Shown here: piece after piece, positions 1-7,912 of the stretch
How positions within the stretch are numbered: position 1 is the stretch's first letter
Layout: each line of letters begins with the position of its first letter
Source: an uncultured Acetatifactor sp.
Lineage (GTDB): Bacteria > Bacillota > Clostridia > Lachnospirales > Lachnospiraceae
Length of the DNA stretch: 64,000 bases
Assembly: GCA_910577665.1 (NCBI GenBank)
Contig: CAJTOJ010000011.1
Span: forward strand, 35,993 to 99,992
Direction: 5' to 3'
Made by a program: the position numbers and the translations under genes
The notes under the pieces: model-generated
Told to the model about the DNA's origin: nothing
The model's input: only the letters and a program-made list of their open reading frames with translations
Database searches by the model: none

Positions 1-363
1 TTTACAGTCTGCGGGATCCTGTGCAGCATAGGAGCGCTGATCTGGGGCCATCCTACCTGGATACAGCTCTGGGAGGGCCGGGGAACCCTGCTCTATGCCG
101 GGGTCCTAAGCTGCGGAGTGGCGTATACCCTGCAGGTAATCGGACAGAAGGGGGTGAACCCCACGGCGGCGGCCCTGCTCCTTAGCCTGGAGTCCGTGTT
201 TGCCACCCTGGCAGGCTGGATTGCCTACCGCATCGGATTCCTGGGGACAGACCAGACCATGACCGGCAGACAGATTGCAGGATGTGTGCTGGTATTCACT
301 GCCGTGATTCTGGTACAGCTTCCCGGAAGGCTGTTCCGAAGACGGGGAAGCCGTACAATATAG
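1..363 (+). CDS. EamA/DMT-family permease, 3' part
   Basis: The reading frame is open from base 1 to a TAG at 361-363, giving the last 120 residues of a membrane protein whose start lies outside the window. Hydrophobic segments lie at about residues 4-18, 29-45, 55-78 and 96-112. The stretch with NPTAAALLLSLESVFA is characteristic of the second EamA repeat of drug/metabolite transporters, where the S-LEPV-A motif occurs. The protein ends in a basic tail (RRRGSR), typical of these inner membrane exporters. The substrate cannot be told. Immediately after the stop, the opposite strand carries a decayed nuclease remnant, so the last few residues may have been altered by the rearrangement that brought it there. 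Confidence 0.85.
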   Translation, partial: FTVCGILCSIGALIWGHPTWIQLWEGRGTLLYAGVLSCGVAYTLQVIGQKGVNPTAAALLLSLESVFATLAGWIAYRIGFLGTDQTMTGRQIAGCVLVFTAVILVQLPGRLFRRRGSRTI

Positions 364-591
364 CTGGGACGGAGTACTGGTTTGCGTCCACTTCCAGCTT
401 TTCGATGACACAGCTGTGGTGCTTTTCCTTGTCCGCCTTGTTATAGTTGACTCCCACCAGCAGGATTTCACCAAAATACCTTTACAGGGCCTGGGAATAA
501 TGCTTGTCCTTGATTTGCTGTAAGGCTGTCTGGGCAGATTTGTCATACTTTCATTCCACTACCAGGGCTGGCTTTTTGCAGAAGGTAACTT
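364..591 (-). pseudogene. Remnant of a PD-(D/E)XK nuclease-type protein (DUF1703 C-terminus)
   Basis: Reading the minus strand from about 591 to 364 in one frame gives a peptide with KPALVVE, then a stop, KYDKSAQTALQQIKDKHY, SQAL, a second stop, and RYFGEILLVGVNYNKADKEK followed by HHSCVIEKLE. This resembles the C-terminal PD-(D/E)XK domain found after an AAA-ATPase-like domain in a family abundant in Clostridia and Bacteroides (PF09820/PF08011). The first stop sits where the family has Trp in the V-E-W-K catalytic strand (TGG to TGA). The N-terminal ATPase part is absent. Two stops and no start make this a dead fragment. Family assignment is by recognition of the motif, not a search. Confidence 0.6.
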
Positions 592-608
592 TTCATTCAA
601 CCCATGTT

Positions 609-675
609 AACAAGGCATTTGCGATGCCTTGTTACGGTTCACTTCGTTCACGACAACAGATAAATCTAAAATGCA
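609..675. repeat. Hairpin-containing intergenic repeat, copy 1
   Basis: A perfect 10-bp stem (609-618 with 624-633, loop TTGCG) is followed by the sequence GGTTCACTYCGTTCAC and a CAACA tail. The same block, with three differences, occurs at about 49335-49365 after another hairpin. The two copies are far apart and unrelated in gene context, so this is a dispersed repeat rather than a gene part. No open frame of note lies inside it. Confidence 0.55.
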
Positions 676-736
676 TACATAAAACAGCCTCCAGGAACAG
701 AAAATAAAAGGGAACTGATAAGCGGAAAGGAGCAAA

Positions 737-1096
737 ATGATGGATTACTTGAATGCGTTCTGGGTGGGAGGACTGATCTGTGTGTTGGTGCAGGTCTTGA
801 TGGAAAAGACGAAGATGATGCCAGGGCGTATCATGGTGCTGCTGGTGGTGACAGGGGCTGTAATCAGCTTTCTTGGGTGGTATGAGCCATTCCAGGAGTT
901 TGCCGGGGCAGGAGCCAGTGTACCCCTTCTCGGCTTCGGCAATACACTGATGAAGGGAGTTAAGGAAGCGGTGGATGAACAGGGAATCCTGGGACTGTTT
1001 GCCGGTGGTTTCAAAGCCGGGGCAGTGGGTACTTCCGCAGCTTTGATTTTCGGATATCTGGCGAGCCTGGTATGCAAGCCGAAGATGAAGAAGTGA
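737..1096 (+). CDS. spoVAE: Stage V sporulation protein AE
   Basis: A 119-residue integral membrane protein with hydrophobic segments at about 8-24, 33-50 and 85-108. Sequence features such as the start MMDYLNAFWVGGLICVLVQ, the central GFGNTLMKGVKEA and the end GLFAGGFKAGAVGTSAALIFGYL are typical of SpoVAE (SpoVAEb). This protein is part of the SpoVA channel that moves dipicolinic acid into the forespore and releases it during germination. A ribosome binding site (GGAAAGGAG) lies 5-6 bases before ATG 737. In most spore formers it sits in a spoVAC-spoVAD-spoVAE operon; here it stands alone, and its TGA directly abuts the TAA of the convergent AraC gene. Length and sequence make the call firm. 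Confidence 0.92.
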   Translation: MMDYLNAFWVGGLICVLVQVLMEKTKMMPGRIMVLLVVTGAVISFLGWYEPFQEFAGAGASVPLLGFGNTLMKGVKEAVDEQGILGLFAGGFKAGAVGTSAALIFGYLASLVCKPKMKK

Positions 1097-1945
1097 TTAG
1101 GCACCAGGGCCGGGACTGCCCCATTGTCTCCGATAACTGGTGGGGGAACAGCCGTATTCTTTTTTAAAAAAACCGGAAAAATGGTGATAATCCACGAACC
1201 CCAGGCGGTCCGAGATTTCCTGGATGGACAGTGAGGTACGCTCCAGCAGGGACTTGGCCAGTTCCAGGCGCAGGTTCAAGTAGTAGCGGTAGGGCGTGAT
1301 GGAATAGGCCTCCCGAAACAGGTGGATGGCCCGGGAGCGGGACAGGGGGACACAGCCTGCAATGTCGTCAATGGTCAAGGGGCGGGCAATGTTCTGCTCG
1401 ATGAAATTTTTCATGGTGATGGCCCGGGACTGACAGGAGGCTTCATTGCCCAGGAAGGCAGACAGGGCATGGATGTACCGGTGCAGGAGGAGGGCCAGTT
1501 CCCCGGCGCAGTGGACAGGTTCTGCTTCGATCCGGTGCAGGATGGCAGTAAGGAAGCTGCTGTCTGCAAAGGAGGGAATCACCAGCACATTGTCCAACTG
1601 ATAATCAGACAGCAGATGTCCTACCAGGCTGCCATTTACATTGAACCAGATCTTGTTCCAGGGTTCATCCCGGTCTGCGTGGTAATGGTGGCATCTTCCT
1701 GGCTGCAGGATATAAGCGTCCCCTGCCTTCACGGTGACGGTCGCCCTGTCCTGGCGTACCTGGCCCCTGCCGGACAGTACATATTCGAAGACATAACAGT
1801 CCCCTCGGGACCGGTAGATCTCATAGCCGGGATCCGGGTAGGTGATGCCTGCCAGAATGGGGGCAAAGGAAGAAGAGACCTGGCCGGTATAGATGGCATA
1901 TTCCTCCCTTCCCAGGTGGATTGTGGGCTGTGTACTATGGATCAT
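1097..1945 (-). CDS. AraC-family transcriptional regulator with N-terminal cupin
   Basis: About 282 residues. The first half is an AraC sugar-binding cupin (YVFEYVLSGRGQVRQD, then AGDAYILQPGRCHHYHAD). The C-terminal third has two helix-turn-helices, with TIDDIAGCVPLSRSRAIHLF followed by SIQEISDRLGFVDYHHFSGF, the usual AraC pattern. I prefer the ATG at 1945, preceded by AGGAGA at seven bases, over the ATG at 1975, whose GGAGG is 11 bases away. It is convergent with spoVAE with no spacer. It is separate from the sugar genes further right, so its targets and ligand are unknown. Confidence 0.88.
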   Translation of the reverse strand: MIHSTQPTIHLGREEYAIYTGQVSSSFAPILAGITYPDPGYEIYRSRGDCYVFEYVLSGRGQVRQDRATVTVKAGDAYILQPGRCHHYHADRDEPWNKIWFNVNGSLVGHLLSDYQLDNVLVIPSFADSSFLTAILHRIEAEPVHCAGELALLLHRYIHALSAFLGNEASCQSRAITMKNFIEQNIARPLTIDDIAGCVPLSRSRAIHLFREAYSITPYRYYLNLRLELAKSLLERTSLSIQEISDRLGFVDYHHFSGFFKKEYGCSPTSYRRQWGSPGPGA

Positions 1946-2095
1946 GGCGCATTCTCCTAAAGCATGTCTGGACATTCCTCCCTGCCATGGGCAAAACAGG
2001 CGATCTTGTGCATCCTGCTGGCAGAAACGTCCAGCCGGACATTCCTTCCCGTCATGGGCATGCCGGAAAGGTGTATGGAAGGTATCCGGTATCCC

Positions 2096-2581
2096 TTATA
2101 ACAGTTCCATGTTGACGGATTTTTCGGTGAATCCGTAGGCCTTATACATTTCATAGGCAGCTTTGTTTCTGGCATTGACCTGCAATTCGATGCTGTCGTA
2201 GCCTTTTTCTTCCTTCATGGCTTTTAGGAAATCGAAAAAGGCATGGCCGATGCCCATTCCACGGTAACGGGCCTCTACCGCCATGGAATCCACGAAGAGA
2301 ATATTCCTGGTCACTTGGCTGGGACTTTCCACATGTCGGAACAGGAGAAACAGGATCCCGGCCACGCATCCGTTGTATTCTGCCACATAGAAGGTCTGCT
2401 CCTGTACTGCCTGGGCAAAAACGTCTGGTGGAAGTACCGTTTCAACAGACTTGTAGATGTCTGGCCGCCAGCAGGCATGCAGATCCTGGACCTGTTGCAT
2501 GATGGCCTCCACTGCCTGGTATTCCTCTTGTCTTGCACATCTGATCTGAATACCCTTGTCTGTACACTGTGCTCGTTTCAT
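2096..2581 (-). CDS. GNAT-family N-acetyltransferase
   Basis: A 161-residue protein with the GNAT fold signature: VDSMAVEARYRGMGIGHAFF is motif A (R-G-x-G-I-G, acetyl-CoA pyrophosphate binding) and the end has ARNKAAYEMYKAYGF, the motif B region. The start is set at 2581 because AGGAGG lies eight bases upstream; longer frames upstream lack this. It ends about 150 bp upstream of the AraC start on the same strand, so the two could be co-transcribed. The substrate cannot be predicted; small GNATs acetylate antibiotics, amino groups of metabolites or proteins. Confidence 0.85.
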   Translation of the reverse strand: MKRAQCTDKGIQIRCARQEEYQAVEAIMQQVQDLHACWRPDIYKSVETVLPPDVFAQAVQEQTFYVAEYNGCVAGILFLLFRHVESPSQVTRNILFVDSMAVEARYRGMGIGHAFFDFLKAMKEEKGYDSIELQVNARNKAAYEMYKAYGFTEKSVNMELL

Positions 2582-2700
2582 ATCTATACCTCCTGTGTGA
2601 AAAGAGGGGGATTTACACACCCTCCTGTAAACATACCGATCAATCGTTTGAAAGTCTACTTTCGTACTTATATCACACTTCCCGACATGTCGGCAAAGCC

Positions 2701-2804
2701 GGCACAAACAATCCGTGAGAAGAATCGTTTCTCTTGCGATTCTTCAGTGCAAGGTTTGAAATCACTTAGCGAGGTCTTTTTTGGGCTTAGTGATTTCCTT
2801 CACA
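2701..2804 (-). repeat. Structured repeat family A, short copy
   Basis: Read on the minus strand this 104-bp block starts TGTGAAGGAAATCACTAAGC and ends GATTGTTTGTGCC, matching two 119-bp copies at 21531 and 22661. Hairpin 1 (GAAATCACT with AGTGATTTC) is kept. Hairpin 2 has a different sequence but a perfect 9-bp stem (GAAGAATCG with CGATTCTTC), which suggests that pairing is conserved. The third hairpin of the longer copies is missing. It lies between the acetyltransferase start and the GH2 promoter region. Confidence 0.75.
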
Positions 2805-2933
2805 CTTGTCACGTGGCTATGTCAGTGGTTTGAGACCATTGTCTTGTCCGCTCATTTTCCACCGACAGCAAAAGATTTCTTCTTCTGCTTATTATAATAA
2901 GGCTGATTCCAAAACGCAAGATATTATCCTGCC

Positions 2934-2962
2934 TTGATAGCACTATTTTATACATATATACA
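2934..2962 (+). promoter_or_regulatory. Candidate sigma-A promoter for the GH2 gene
   Basis: TTGATA at 2934-2939, a 17-bp spacer and TATACA at 2957-2962 lie in an AT-rich stretch about 150 bp upstream of the GH2 start. Upstream at 2888-2901 is a perfect 14-bp palindrome CTTATTATAATAAG that also contains a TATAAT on each strand and could be an operator or a leftward promoter. The assignment rests on consensus and spacing only. Confidence 0.4.
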
Positions 2963-3111
2963 ACTAATTTCCATGGGAAATCTTGAAGCAGGGGATTATA
3001 CTGACAATAAATGATGTTTGATACCACGGATTGCTCCGCGCTATGCACCCTGGCAACCCTGGTATCCGTAAACGGTATACGTGGCAGGTGCCCGGGAAGG
3101 AGGAAATGGAG

Positions 3112-4830
3112 ATGGGAACAATGGCAAGACGGGAACACCCTAAGCCCCAGATGGAGCGTAAGGGCTGGCAGAATCTGAACGGGGAGTGGGATTTCGCCTT
3201 TGACTTCGGCTGTAGCGGGGTGGAGAGGAAGTTTTATGAGAGGGATGGCCTTGACAGGAAGATCCAGGTGCCTTTCTGCCCGGAGAGCGACTTGAGCGGT
3301 ATCGGCTATAAGGATTTTCTTCCGGCTGTGTGGTACCAGAGGAAGGTAGTGCTGACGGCAGAGCACCTAAAGGGCAGGGTGCGCCTGCATTTCGGGGCGG
3401 TGGATTATGAGTGCCGTCTCTGGGTGAACGGGAAGGAAGCCGGAACCCACAAGGGCGGGTATGTGTCCTTTTGCTTTGACATCACAGAGTCTGTGAAAGA
3501 GGGAGAGAATGTGCTGACCCTCTACGCCAGGGATGATACCAGAAGTGGGAGACAGTGCAAGGGGAAGCAGAGCGGCATCTTCCAGTCTGTGGGCTGTGAT
3601 TATACCAGGACCACAGGCATCTGGCAGACAGTGTGGCTGGAATTTGTGCCGGAATCTTACATAGAGAAGCTCTATTATTATCCCAATGTTGCAGAAGGCT
3701 CTGTGACAGTCCGGGTCGTGACGAAGGGGAAGGGCACCCTGTGTGCAGAAGCTTTTTATGAGGGAAAAAGCTGCGGCAAGGCCCAGGCGAGAGTCTGTGC
3801 AGGGAATGTCATGCTGACCATTCCCCTGTCGGAGGTGCATCTCTGGGAGGCAGGCCAGGGCAGGCTCTACGATCTGAAGCTTTCCTTCGGGGAGGACCAG
3901 GTGGACAGCTATTTCGGCATGCGGGAGATCCGTCTGGAGGGGGAGCGTTTCCTCATCAACGGGAAATCCGTGTTCCAGAGGCTGGTACTGGACCAGGGGT
4001 TCTATCCCGATGGGATCTATACGGCGCCCTCCGATGAGGCCCTGGAACAGGACATCCGCCTGTCCCTGGCGGCAGGTTTCAACGGGGCCAGGCTCCACCA
4101 GAAGATATTCGAAGAGCGTTTCCTGTACCACTGTGACCGGCTGGGGTACCTGGTGTGGGGGGAGCAGGGCAACTGGGGGCTGGATTACAGCAGACCGGAT
4201 GGCCTGAAATGCTTCCTGCCGGAGTGGATGGAGGCCCTGGACCGGGATTTCAACCATCCTGCCATCGTGGGCTGGTGCCCTTTCAATGAGACCTGGGATT
4301 ATGAAGGGCGCAGACAGGACAATGACCTGCTGTCCACGGTCTACCGGATGACGAAGCTCTTCGACACCACCAGGCCCTGTATTGATACCAGTGGGAATTA
4401 CCATGTGGCGACGGATATTTACGATATGCATGACTACGAACAGGATCCGGCGCGGTTTGCAGCCTCCTATGAGGACTTTGCAAAGGGAGGTCCCCTGGTG
4501 GAGCGTATGGCGGACAGGCAGACCCCGGTGCCTGGCATCCCGGTATTTATCAGTGAATACGGCGGCATCAAATGGGATGTGGAAGGACAGATAGAGGATA
4601 GCTGGGGCTATGGGGACGGACCGAAGACAGAGGAGGAATATATCGCAAGGTATAAGGGTCTGACGGATGTGCTGCTGGACAATCCCCATATGTTCGGCTT
4701 CTGCTATACCCAGTTGTATGATGTGGAGCAGGAAGTGAACGGACTCTATACCTATGACAGGAAGCCCAAGATGGACATGGGGATTTTCCGGCAGATCAAC
4801 AGCCGTAGGGCGGCAATTGAGAGTCAATAA
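3112..4830 (+). CDS. Glycoside hydrolase family 2 (beta-galactosidase/glucuronidase-like)
   Basis: A 572-residue cytoplasmic GH2 enzyme: sugar-binding jelly roll (about 15-165, with LNGEWDFAFD and AVWYQRKV), an immunoglobulin-like domain (about 170-270) and a TIM barrel. The acid/base Glu is about residue 393 in GWCPFNETWDYEG; the nucleophile Glu is about 482 in PVFISEYGG. Both are intact, so the enzyme should be a retaining exo-beta-glycosidase; the sugar is not determined. ATG 3112 is chosen because AAGGAGG is eight bases upstream; ATG 3106 is too close. There is no signal peptide. The last 35 bp overlap antisense with the end of the next AraC gene. Confidence 0.9.
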   Translation: MGTMARREHPKPQMERKGWQNLNGEWDFAFDFGCSGVERKFYERDGLDRKIQVPFCPESDLSGIGYKDFLPAVWYQRKVVLTAEHLKGRVRLHFGAVDYECRLWVNGKEAGTHKGGYVSFCFDITESVKEGENVLTLYARDDTRSGRQCKGKQSGIFQSVGCDYTRTTGIWQTVWLEFVPESYIEKLYYYPNVAEGSVTVRVVTKGKGTLCAEAFYEGKSCGKAQARVCAGNVMLTIPLSEVHLWEAGQGRLYDLKLSFGEDQVDSYFGMREIRLEGERFLINGKSVFQRLVLDQGFYPDGIYTAPSDEALEQDIRLSLAAGFNGARLHQKIFEERFLYHCDRLGYLVWGEQGNWGLDYSRPDGLKCFLPEWMEALDRDFNHPAIVGWCPFNETWDYEGRRQDNDLLSTVYRMTKLFDTTRPCIDTSGNYHVATDIYDMHDYEQDPARFAASYEDFAKGGPLVERMADRQTPVPGIPVFISEYGGIKWDVEGQIEDSWGYGDGPKTEEEYIARYKGLTDVLLDNPHMFGFCYTQLYDVEQEVNGLYTYDRKPKMDMGIFRQINSRRAAIESQ

Positions 4831-5686
4831 TGGCATCTGCACTGCGCCTGAACTGTCCCGGGGTAATGCCACAGTGTCTGCGGAAGACCCTGTTAAAATA
4901 GGATACGGAAGTAAAGCCTGACTCCAGGGCAACCCCGGTGACAGGGCTGTCGCTGGCCTGGAGCAGGTAACAGGCGTATTGGATCCTGATCTGTTCGATA
5001 TAGGAGAACAATGTCTGGCCAGTTGTCTCCTTGAAACATTTGCAGAGATAGTTTTTGCTCATTGCCGTCAGGGTAGCCAGCTGGTCCAGGGTGATGGGTT
5101 CGCTGAAATGGGCGTCAATGTAGGAAAATACCTGGTCCAGTCTGCCGAACATATGGTAGCTGCCCTGGTCTGGTCCCAGCTCTTGTTTCTCACTGTAATA
5201 GCAGTATAGGAGGGATAGCAGCAGGTTTACAGCCGCCTCTGCCACGATCTGTCTGTCCTGGCCGGAGCCGGGGGGCTCAGACATCTGCCTTCGGATCAGG
5301 GAGAAGGCAAAAAACATGTCCTCGTAGCCGGTGCATCCTTTGGCAATCCGGTTGGAAAAGTTTTCTTTCCGATATAGAAAAGGCTTTAAAAATTCCTTCC
5401 CGTGTCGGTTTTTCCATAGGGAACCAGGGGCGAAGAGCAGCACGGTCAAGGTCAGGTCTCCTTCATCGTGCAGGGCCAGGTGGTGCTCAGAGTCATTGAT
5501 GACGAAGACATCCCCTGGCTCTATGGGATACAGTTTTCCGCCTATGATGTATTTTCCCCTTCCGCCCTGGACCAGATTTAATTCCAGGCAGTTGTGGCAG
5601 TGGAGTTCTTTCTGCTTCTCAGAGATCTCAAACAGCCGGAAGGGATAAAGCTTTTCAAAGGAGAAGTTTTCCTGTTTATATGCCAT
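4796..5686 (-). CDS. AraC-family transcriptional regulator
   Basis: 296 residues. The N-terminal cupin has HCHNCLELNLVQGGRGKYIIGG and IEPGDVFVINDSEHH, and the C-terminal region has the double helix-turn-helix (ITLDQLATLTAMSKNYLCKCFK and VTGVALESGFTSVSYFNRVF, then GITPGQFR). Such proteins bind a sugar and activate adjacent glycoside utilisation genes. Its 3' end overlaps that of the convergent GH2 gene by 35 bp, and it is 38 bp downstream of the Gfo/Idh gene on the same strand, so those two probably form an operon. GAGGAAC lies just before the ATG. The neighbouring GH2 and the racemase-to-fucosidase operon are plausible targets. Confidence 0.9.
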   Translation of the reverse strand: MAYKQENFSFEKLYPFRLFEISEKQKELHCHNCLELNLVQGGRGKYIIGGKLYPIEPGDVFVINDSEHHLALHDEGDLTLTVLLFAPGSLWKNRHGKEFLKPFLYRKENFSNRIAKGCTGYEDMFFAFSLIRRQMSEPPGSGQDRQIVAEAAVNLLLSLLYCYYSEKQELGPDQGSYHMFGRLDQVFSYIDAHFSEPITLDQLATLTAMSKNYLCKCFKETTGQTLFSYIEQIRIQYACYLLQASDSPVTGVALESGFTSVSYFNRVFRRHCGITPGQFRRSADAIIDSQLPPYGC

Positions 5687-5724
5687 ACTGTTCCTCTTTT
5701 CCTGTTCCCGTGTATGGATGCGGC

Positions 5725-6810
5725 CTATTCCAGACAGATTCCTCTTCTGTCCAGAATATCCTGTACTTTCACCACAGTGCCTCTTTTCATGGATTCTTCC
5801 ATAGCCTCCATTACAGCCAGCGTGCGGATGCCCTCCCGCAGGTCTGGCTTGGGCGTGTTGCCCGCTGCCAGATCCATGGCAAATTCCTCCAGGTAGTTCT
5901 GGTATTCGCCGGCATGGTGGGTTTCTGATTCGAAGCGGAAATAGTACTTGTGCAGTTGGTCAAATTCCTGGAGTTGCGCGGTTTTTTGTACAGGCTCAAA
6001 ATTGGTGTAGTATTTTAATCTGGGATAACCTGCCCTGCTGATTCCCCGGCTGCCCCGCAAAGTACAGCTGATGCTCTGTTCGACAGCGCTGCCCAGGGTT
6101 GGCTCCGCGTAGACTCCGGACACACAGGCGACTTTTCCATCTCTGTTTTTCAGCAGGAATTTCATGGTGTCCGGTACATCCAGGCCATAGGCTTTCGTGT
6201 TTTCACTGACAACACCCAGCCCGTAGACTTCTTCAATATCCGGCAGATACCATACTGCCAGGTCTACTGCATGGATGAAGAAATTGTACATCCAGGAAAA
6301 TCCCTTCTGGTGACTCCAGTCTCTGGACAGAAACCATCTGGAATCACTGATATAATGTGTCTCCACCAGTTCAAGTTCCCCGTGTTTTCCTGCTTCATAA
6401 TCTGCTCTCTGCCGCCTGGCAGGCTCAAAATAGCGGGAACTTTGTCCTACGAATACTTTCCTGCCAGTGCTGGCCTGGAGCGCCAGCAGTTCGTTTGCCT
6501 GTGACAGATCGATCAGCAGAGGCTTGGTGCAAACCACATGCTTCCCGGCTTCCAGGGCCATTTTGATATGCTGGCCATGCAGTTGGTCCGGGGTATAAAT
6601 GCCGATTACGTCTATGGTATCATCCACAAGCATATCTTCATAGCGCAAGGTATATTTGTCAACCCCAAATTCCTTGCATCGCTCTTTACATAATTTTTCG
6701 TTCAGATCACATAGATTCCCGAGTTCCCAGTAAGCGCTCTGCTGCACGGCGGAGATTACGCTCCTGCCTTCGCCCAGGCCCAGCACTCCCATGGTTAATT
6801 TTTTTTGCAT
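5725..6810 (-). CDS. Gfo/Idh/MocA-family NAD(P)-dependent oxidoreductase
   Basis: A 361-residue protein with an N-terminal Rossmann fold (GVLGLGEGRS, residues 8-17) and the family's catalytic lysine in CTKP (Lys96; Glu of the classical E-K-P is Thr). The second-domain HxxD motif is IHAVDLAVW (His180, Asp183), so the usual catalytic set is present. These enzymes oxidise or reduce sugars, inositols or sugar acids with NAD(P)H. GGGAGG lies seven bases before ATG 6810; an upstream ATG (6843) lacks a good site. It heads a minus-strand unit with the AraC gene and is divergent from the racemase-to-fucosidase operon, which suggests a shared sugar pathway. Substrate unknown. Confidence 0.88.
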   Translation of the reverse strand: MQKKLTMGVLGLGEGRSVISAVQQSAYWELGNLCDLNEKLCKERCKEFGVDKYTLRYEDMLVDDTIDVIGIYTPDQLHGQHIKMALEAGKHVVCTKPLLIDLSQANELLALQASTGRKVFVGQSSRYFEPARRQRADYEAGKHGELELVETHYISDSRWFLSRDWSHQKGFSWMYNFFIHAVDLAVWYLPDIEEVYGLGVVSENTKAYGLDVPDTMKFLLKNRDGKVACVSGVYAEPTLGSAVEQSISCTLRGSRGISRAGYPRLKYYTNFEPVQKTAQLQEFDQLHKYYFRFESETHHAGEYQNYLEEFAMDLAAGNTPKPDLREGIRTLAVMEAMEESMKRGTVVKVQDILDRRGICLE

Positions 6811-7143
6811 ATGATACCTCCCTGTCTGAAGCAAAGTGTGCAAGCACCCTGCAGAATCTTTTATCTGCTTCTTCTACAAGAACATACCACAATTTTCTAC
6901 AGTTGTCTTGCATGCTATCCTCTGAAACCTGAACGATATTCTTTTCTGTGATTCATATTGAGCCGGTCAGATATAAATTCTATGTTGGCAAGAGAAAACT
7001 GCCTATCTGTAAAATTTCCATGGAAGCATGAAGAAAATTATATACAATTTTAAAACGGCAGGCTTTATAATAAACAAAGCAGGTATAATCGCGCCGGCAA
7101 ACAATCCACAGGGATAGCAGATAGTGAGAAGGGAGAAACGCAT
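6811..7143. other. Divergent control region between Gfo/Idh and racemase operons
   Basis: This 333-bp stretch separates two divergent transcription units and has no convincing gene. Its right part is AT-rich. A perfect -10 element TATAAT is at 7066-7071, reading right, with only a weak TATACA 19 bases upstream as -35. It would start the racemase-GH127-kinase-BKACE-esterase-fucosidase transcript about 70 bp before ATG 7144. No clear inverted repeat or catabolite-response element was recognised. Confidence 0.4.
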
Positions 7144-7815
7144 ATGAAAGTAGCACTTGTGTACACCAGTACCACACCGGAACTGATTGAACTGGTGGAG
7201 AGGGAAGTGAGGAAAAATATCGGGGAGGAAGCAGAACTGGTCAGTCTACAGAATCCGGGGATCCTGGCCCAGGTGCGGGAGGCCGGGTATGTAACGCCAC
7301 GGGCGGCGGCAGGGCTGGTATCCATGTATATGGAGGCGGTATGCCAGGGGGCAGATGCCATTTTGAATATCTGTTCATCTGTGGGAGAGGTGGCTGACAG
7401 CGCCCAGAGTGCGGCAGCCTATATAGGAGTGCCTGTGGTGCGGATCGATGAGGAGATGTGCAGGGAAGCCGTGCGCAGGGGAAGCAGGATCGCAGTACTG
7501 GCTACACTTCCCACCACCCTGGCACCTACCCGGAACACTGTGCTCAGGGTTGCCAGGGAGATGGGACGTCATGTGGAGACGGTGGACGGACTCATAGACG
7601 GTGCTTTCGGTCTGGATCAGGAGCAGTTCCGCAGGCTTCTGCTGGATAAGGCTGCCCAGGTGAAGGATCAGGCGGACGTAATCCTGCTGGCCCAGGGTTC
7701 CATGGCCTATGTGGAGGAGGACATCCATACAAGTCTTGGGATCTTGACGCTGTCCAGCCCCCGTTTTGGCGCCATGGAACTGAAGAAAGCCCTGGAGAGA
7801 AAAGGTTTACTGTAA
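7144..7815 (+). CDS. Aspartate/glutamate/hydantoin racemase-family protein
   Basis: 223 residues resembling the Asp/Glu racemase superfamily: MKVALVYTSTTPELIELV at the start, a first conserved Cys in DAILNICSSVGEVAD (about residue 78) and the second half with GSRIAVLATLPTTLAPT. The usual second catalytic Cys is not obvious: the equivalent region reads ADVILLAQGSMAYVE, with Gln-Gly-Ser. Members lacking one Cys are often decarboxylases, isomerases or cyclases rather than racemases, so a racemase activity is not certain. It is the first gene of a run with GH127, an acid-sugar kinase and a BKACE enzyme, so it may act on an acid-sugar intermediate. Confidence 0.78.
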   Translation: MKVALVYTSTTPELIELVEREVRKNIGEEAELVSLQNPGILAQVREAGYVTPRAAAGLVSMYMEAVCQGADAILNICSSVGEVADSAQSAAAYIGVPVVRIDEEMCREAVRRGSRIAVLATLPTTLAPTRNTVLRVAREMGRHVETVDGLIDGAFGLDQEQFRRLLLDKAAQVKDQADVILLAQGSMAYVEEDIHTSLGILTLSSPRFGAMELKKALERKGLL

Positions 7816-7912
7816 GGAAGAACCGGCAGGAACGGGAAGCCGGACAGATGTGCGAGCAGGAAACCGGAGCGGCAAAACAGAACCGGGATAAAACGAAAAA
7901 AAGGAGACAGCA

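Noticed and set aside
745..1104. Open frame opposite spoVAE
   Set aside because: Its translation shows no domain and it mirrors a clear sporulation gene.
6811..7143. Catabolite-response element for CcpA
   Set aside because: No sequence close to the cre consensus was found here or before the other sugar operons.
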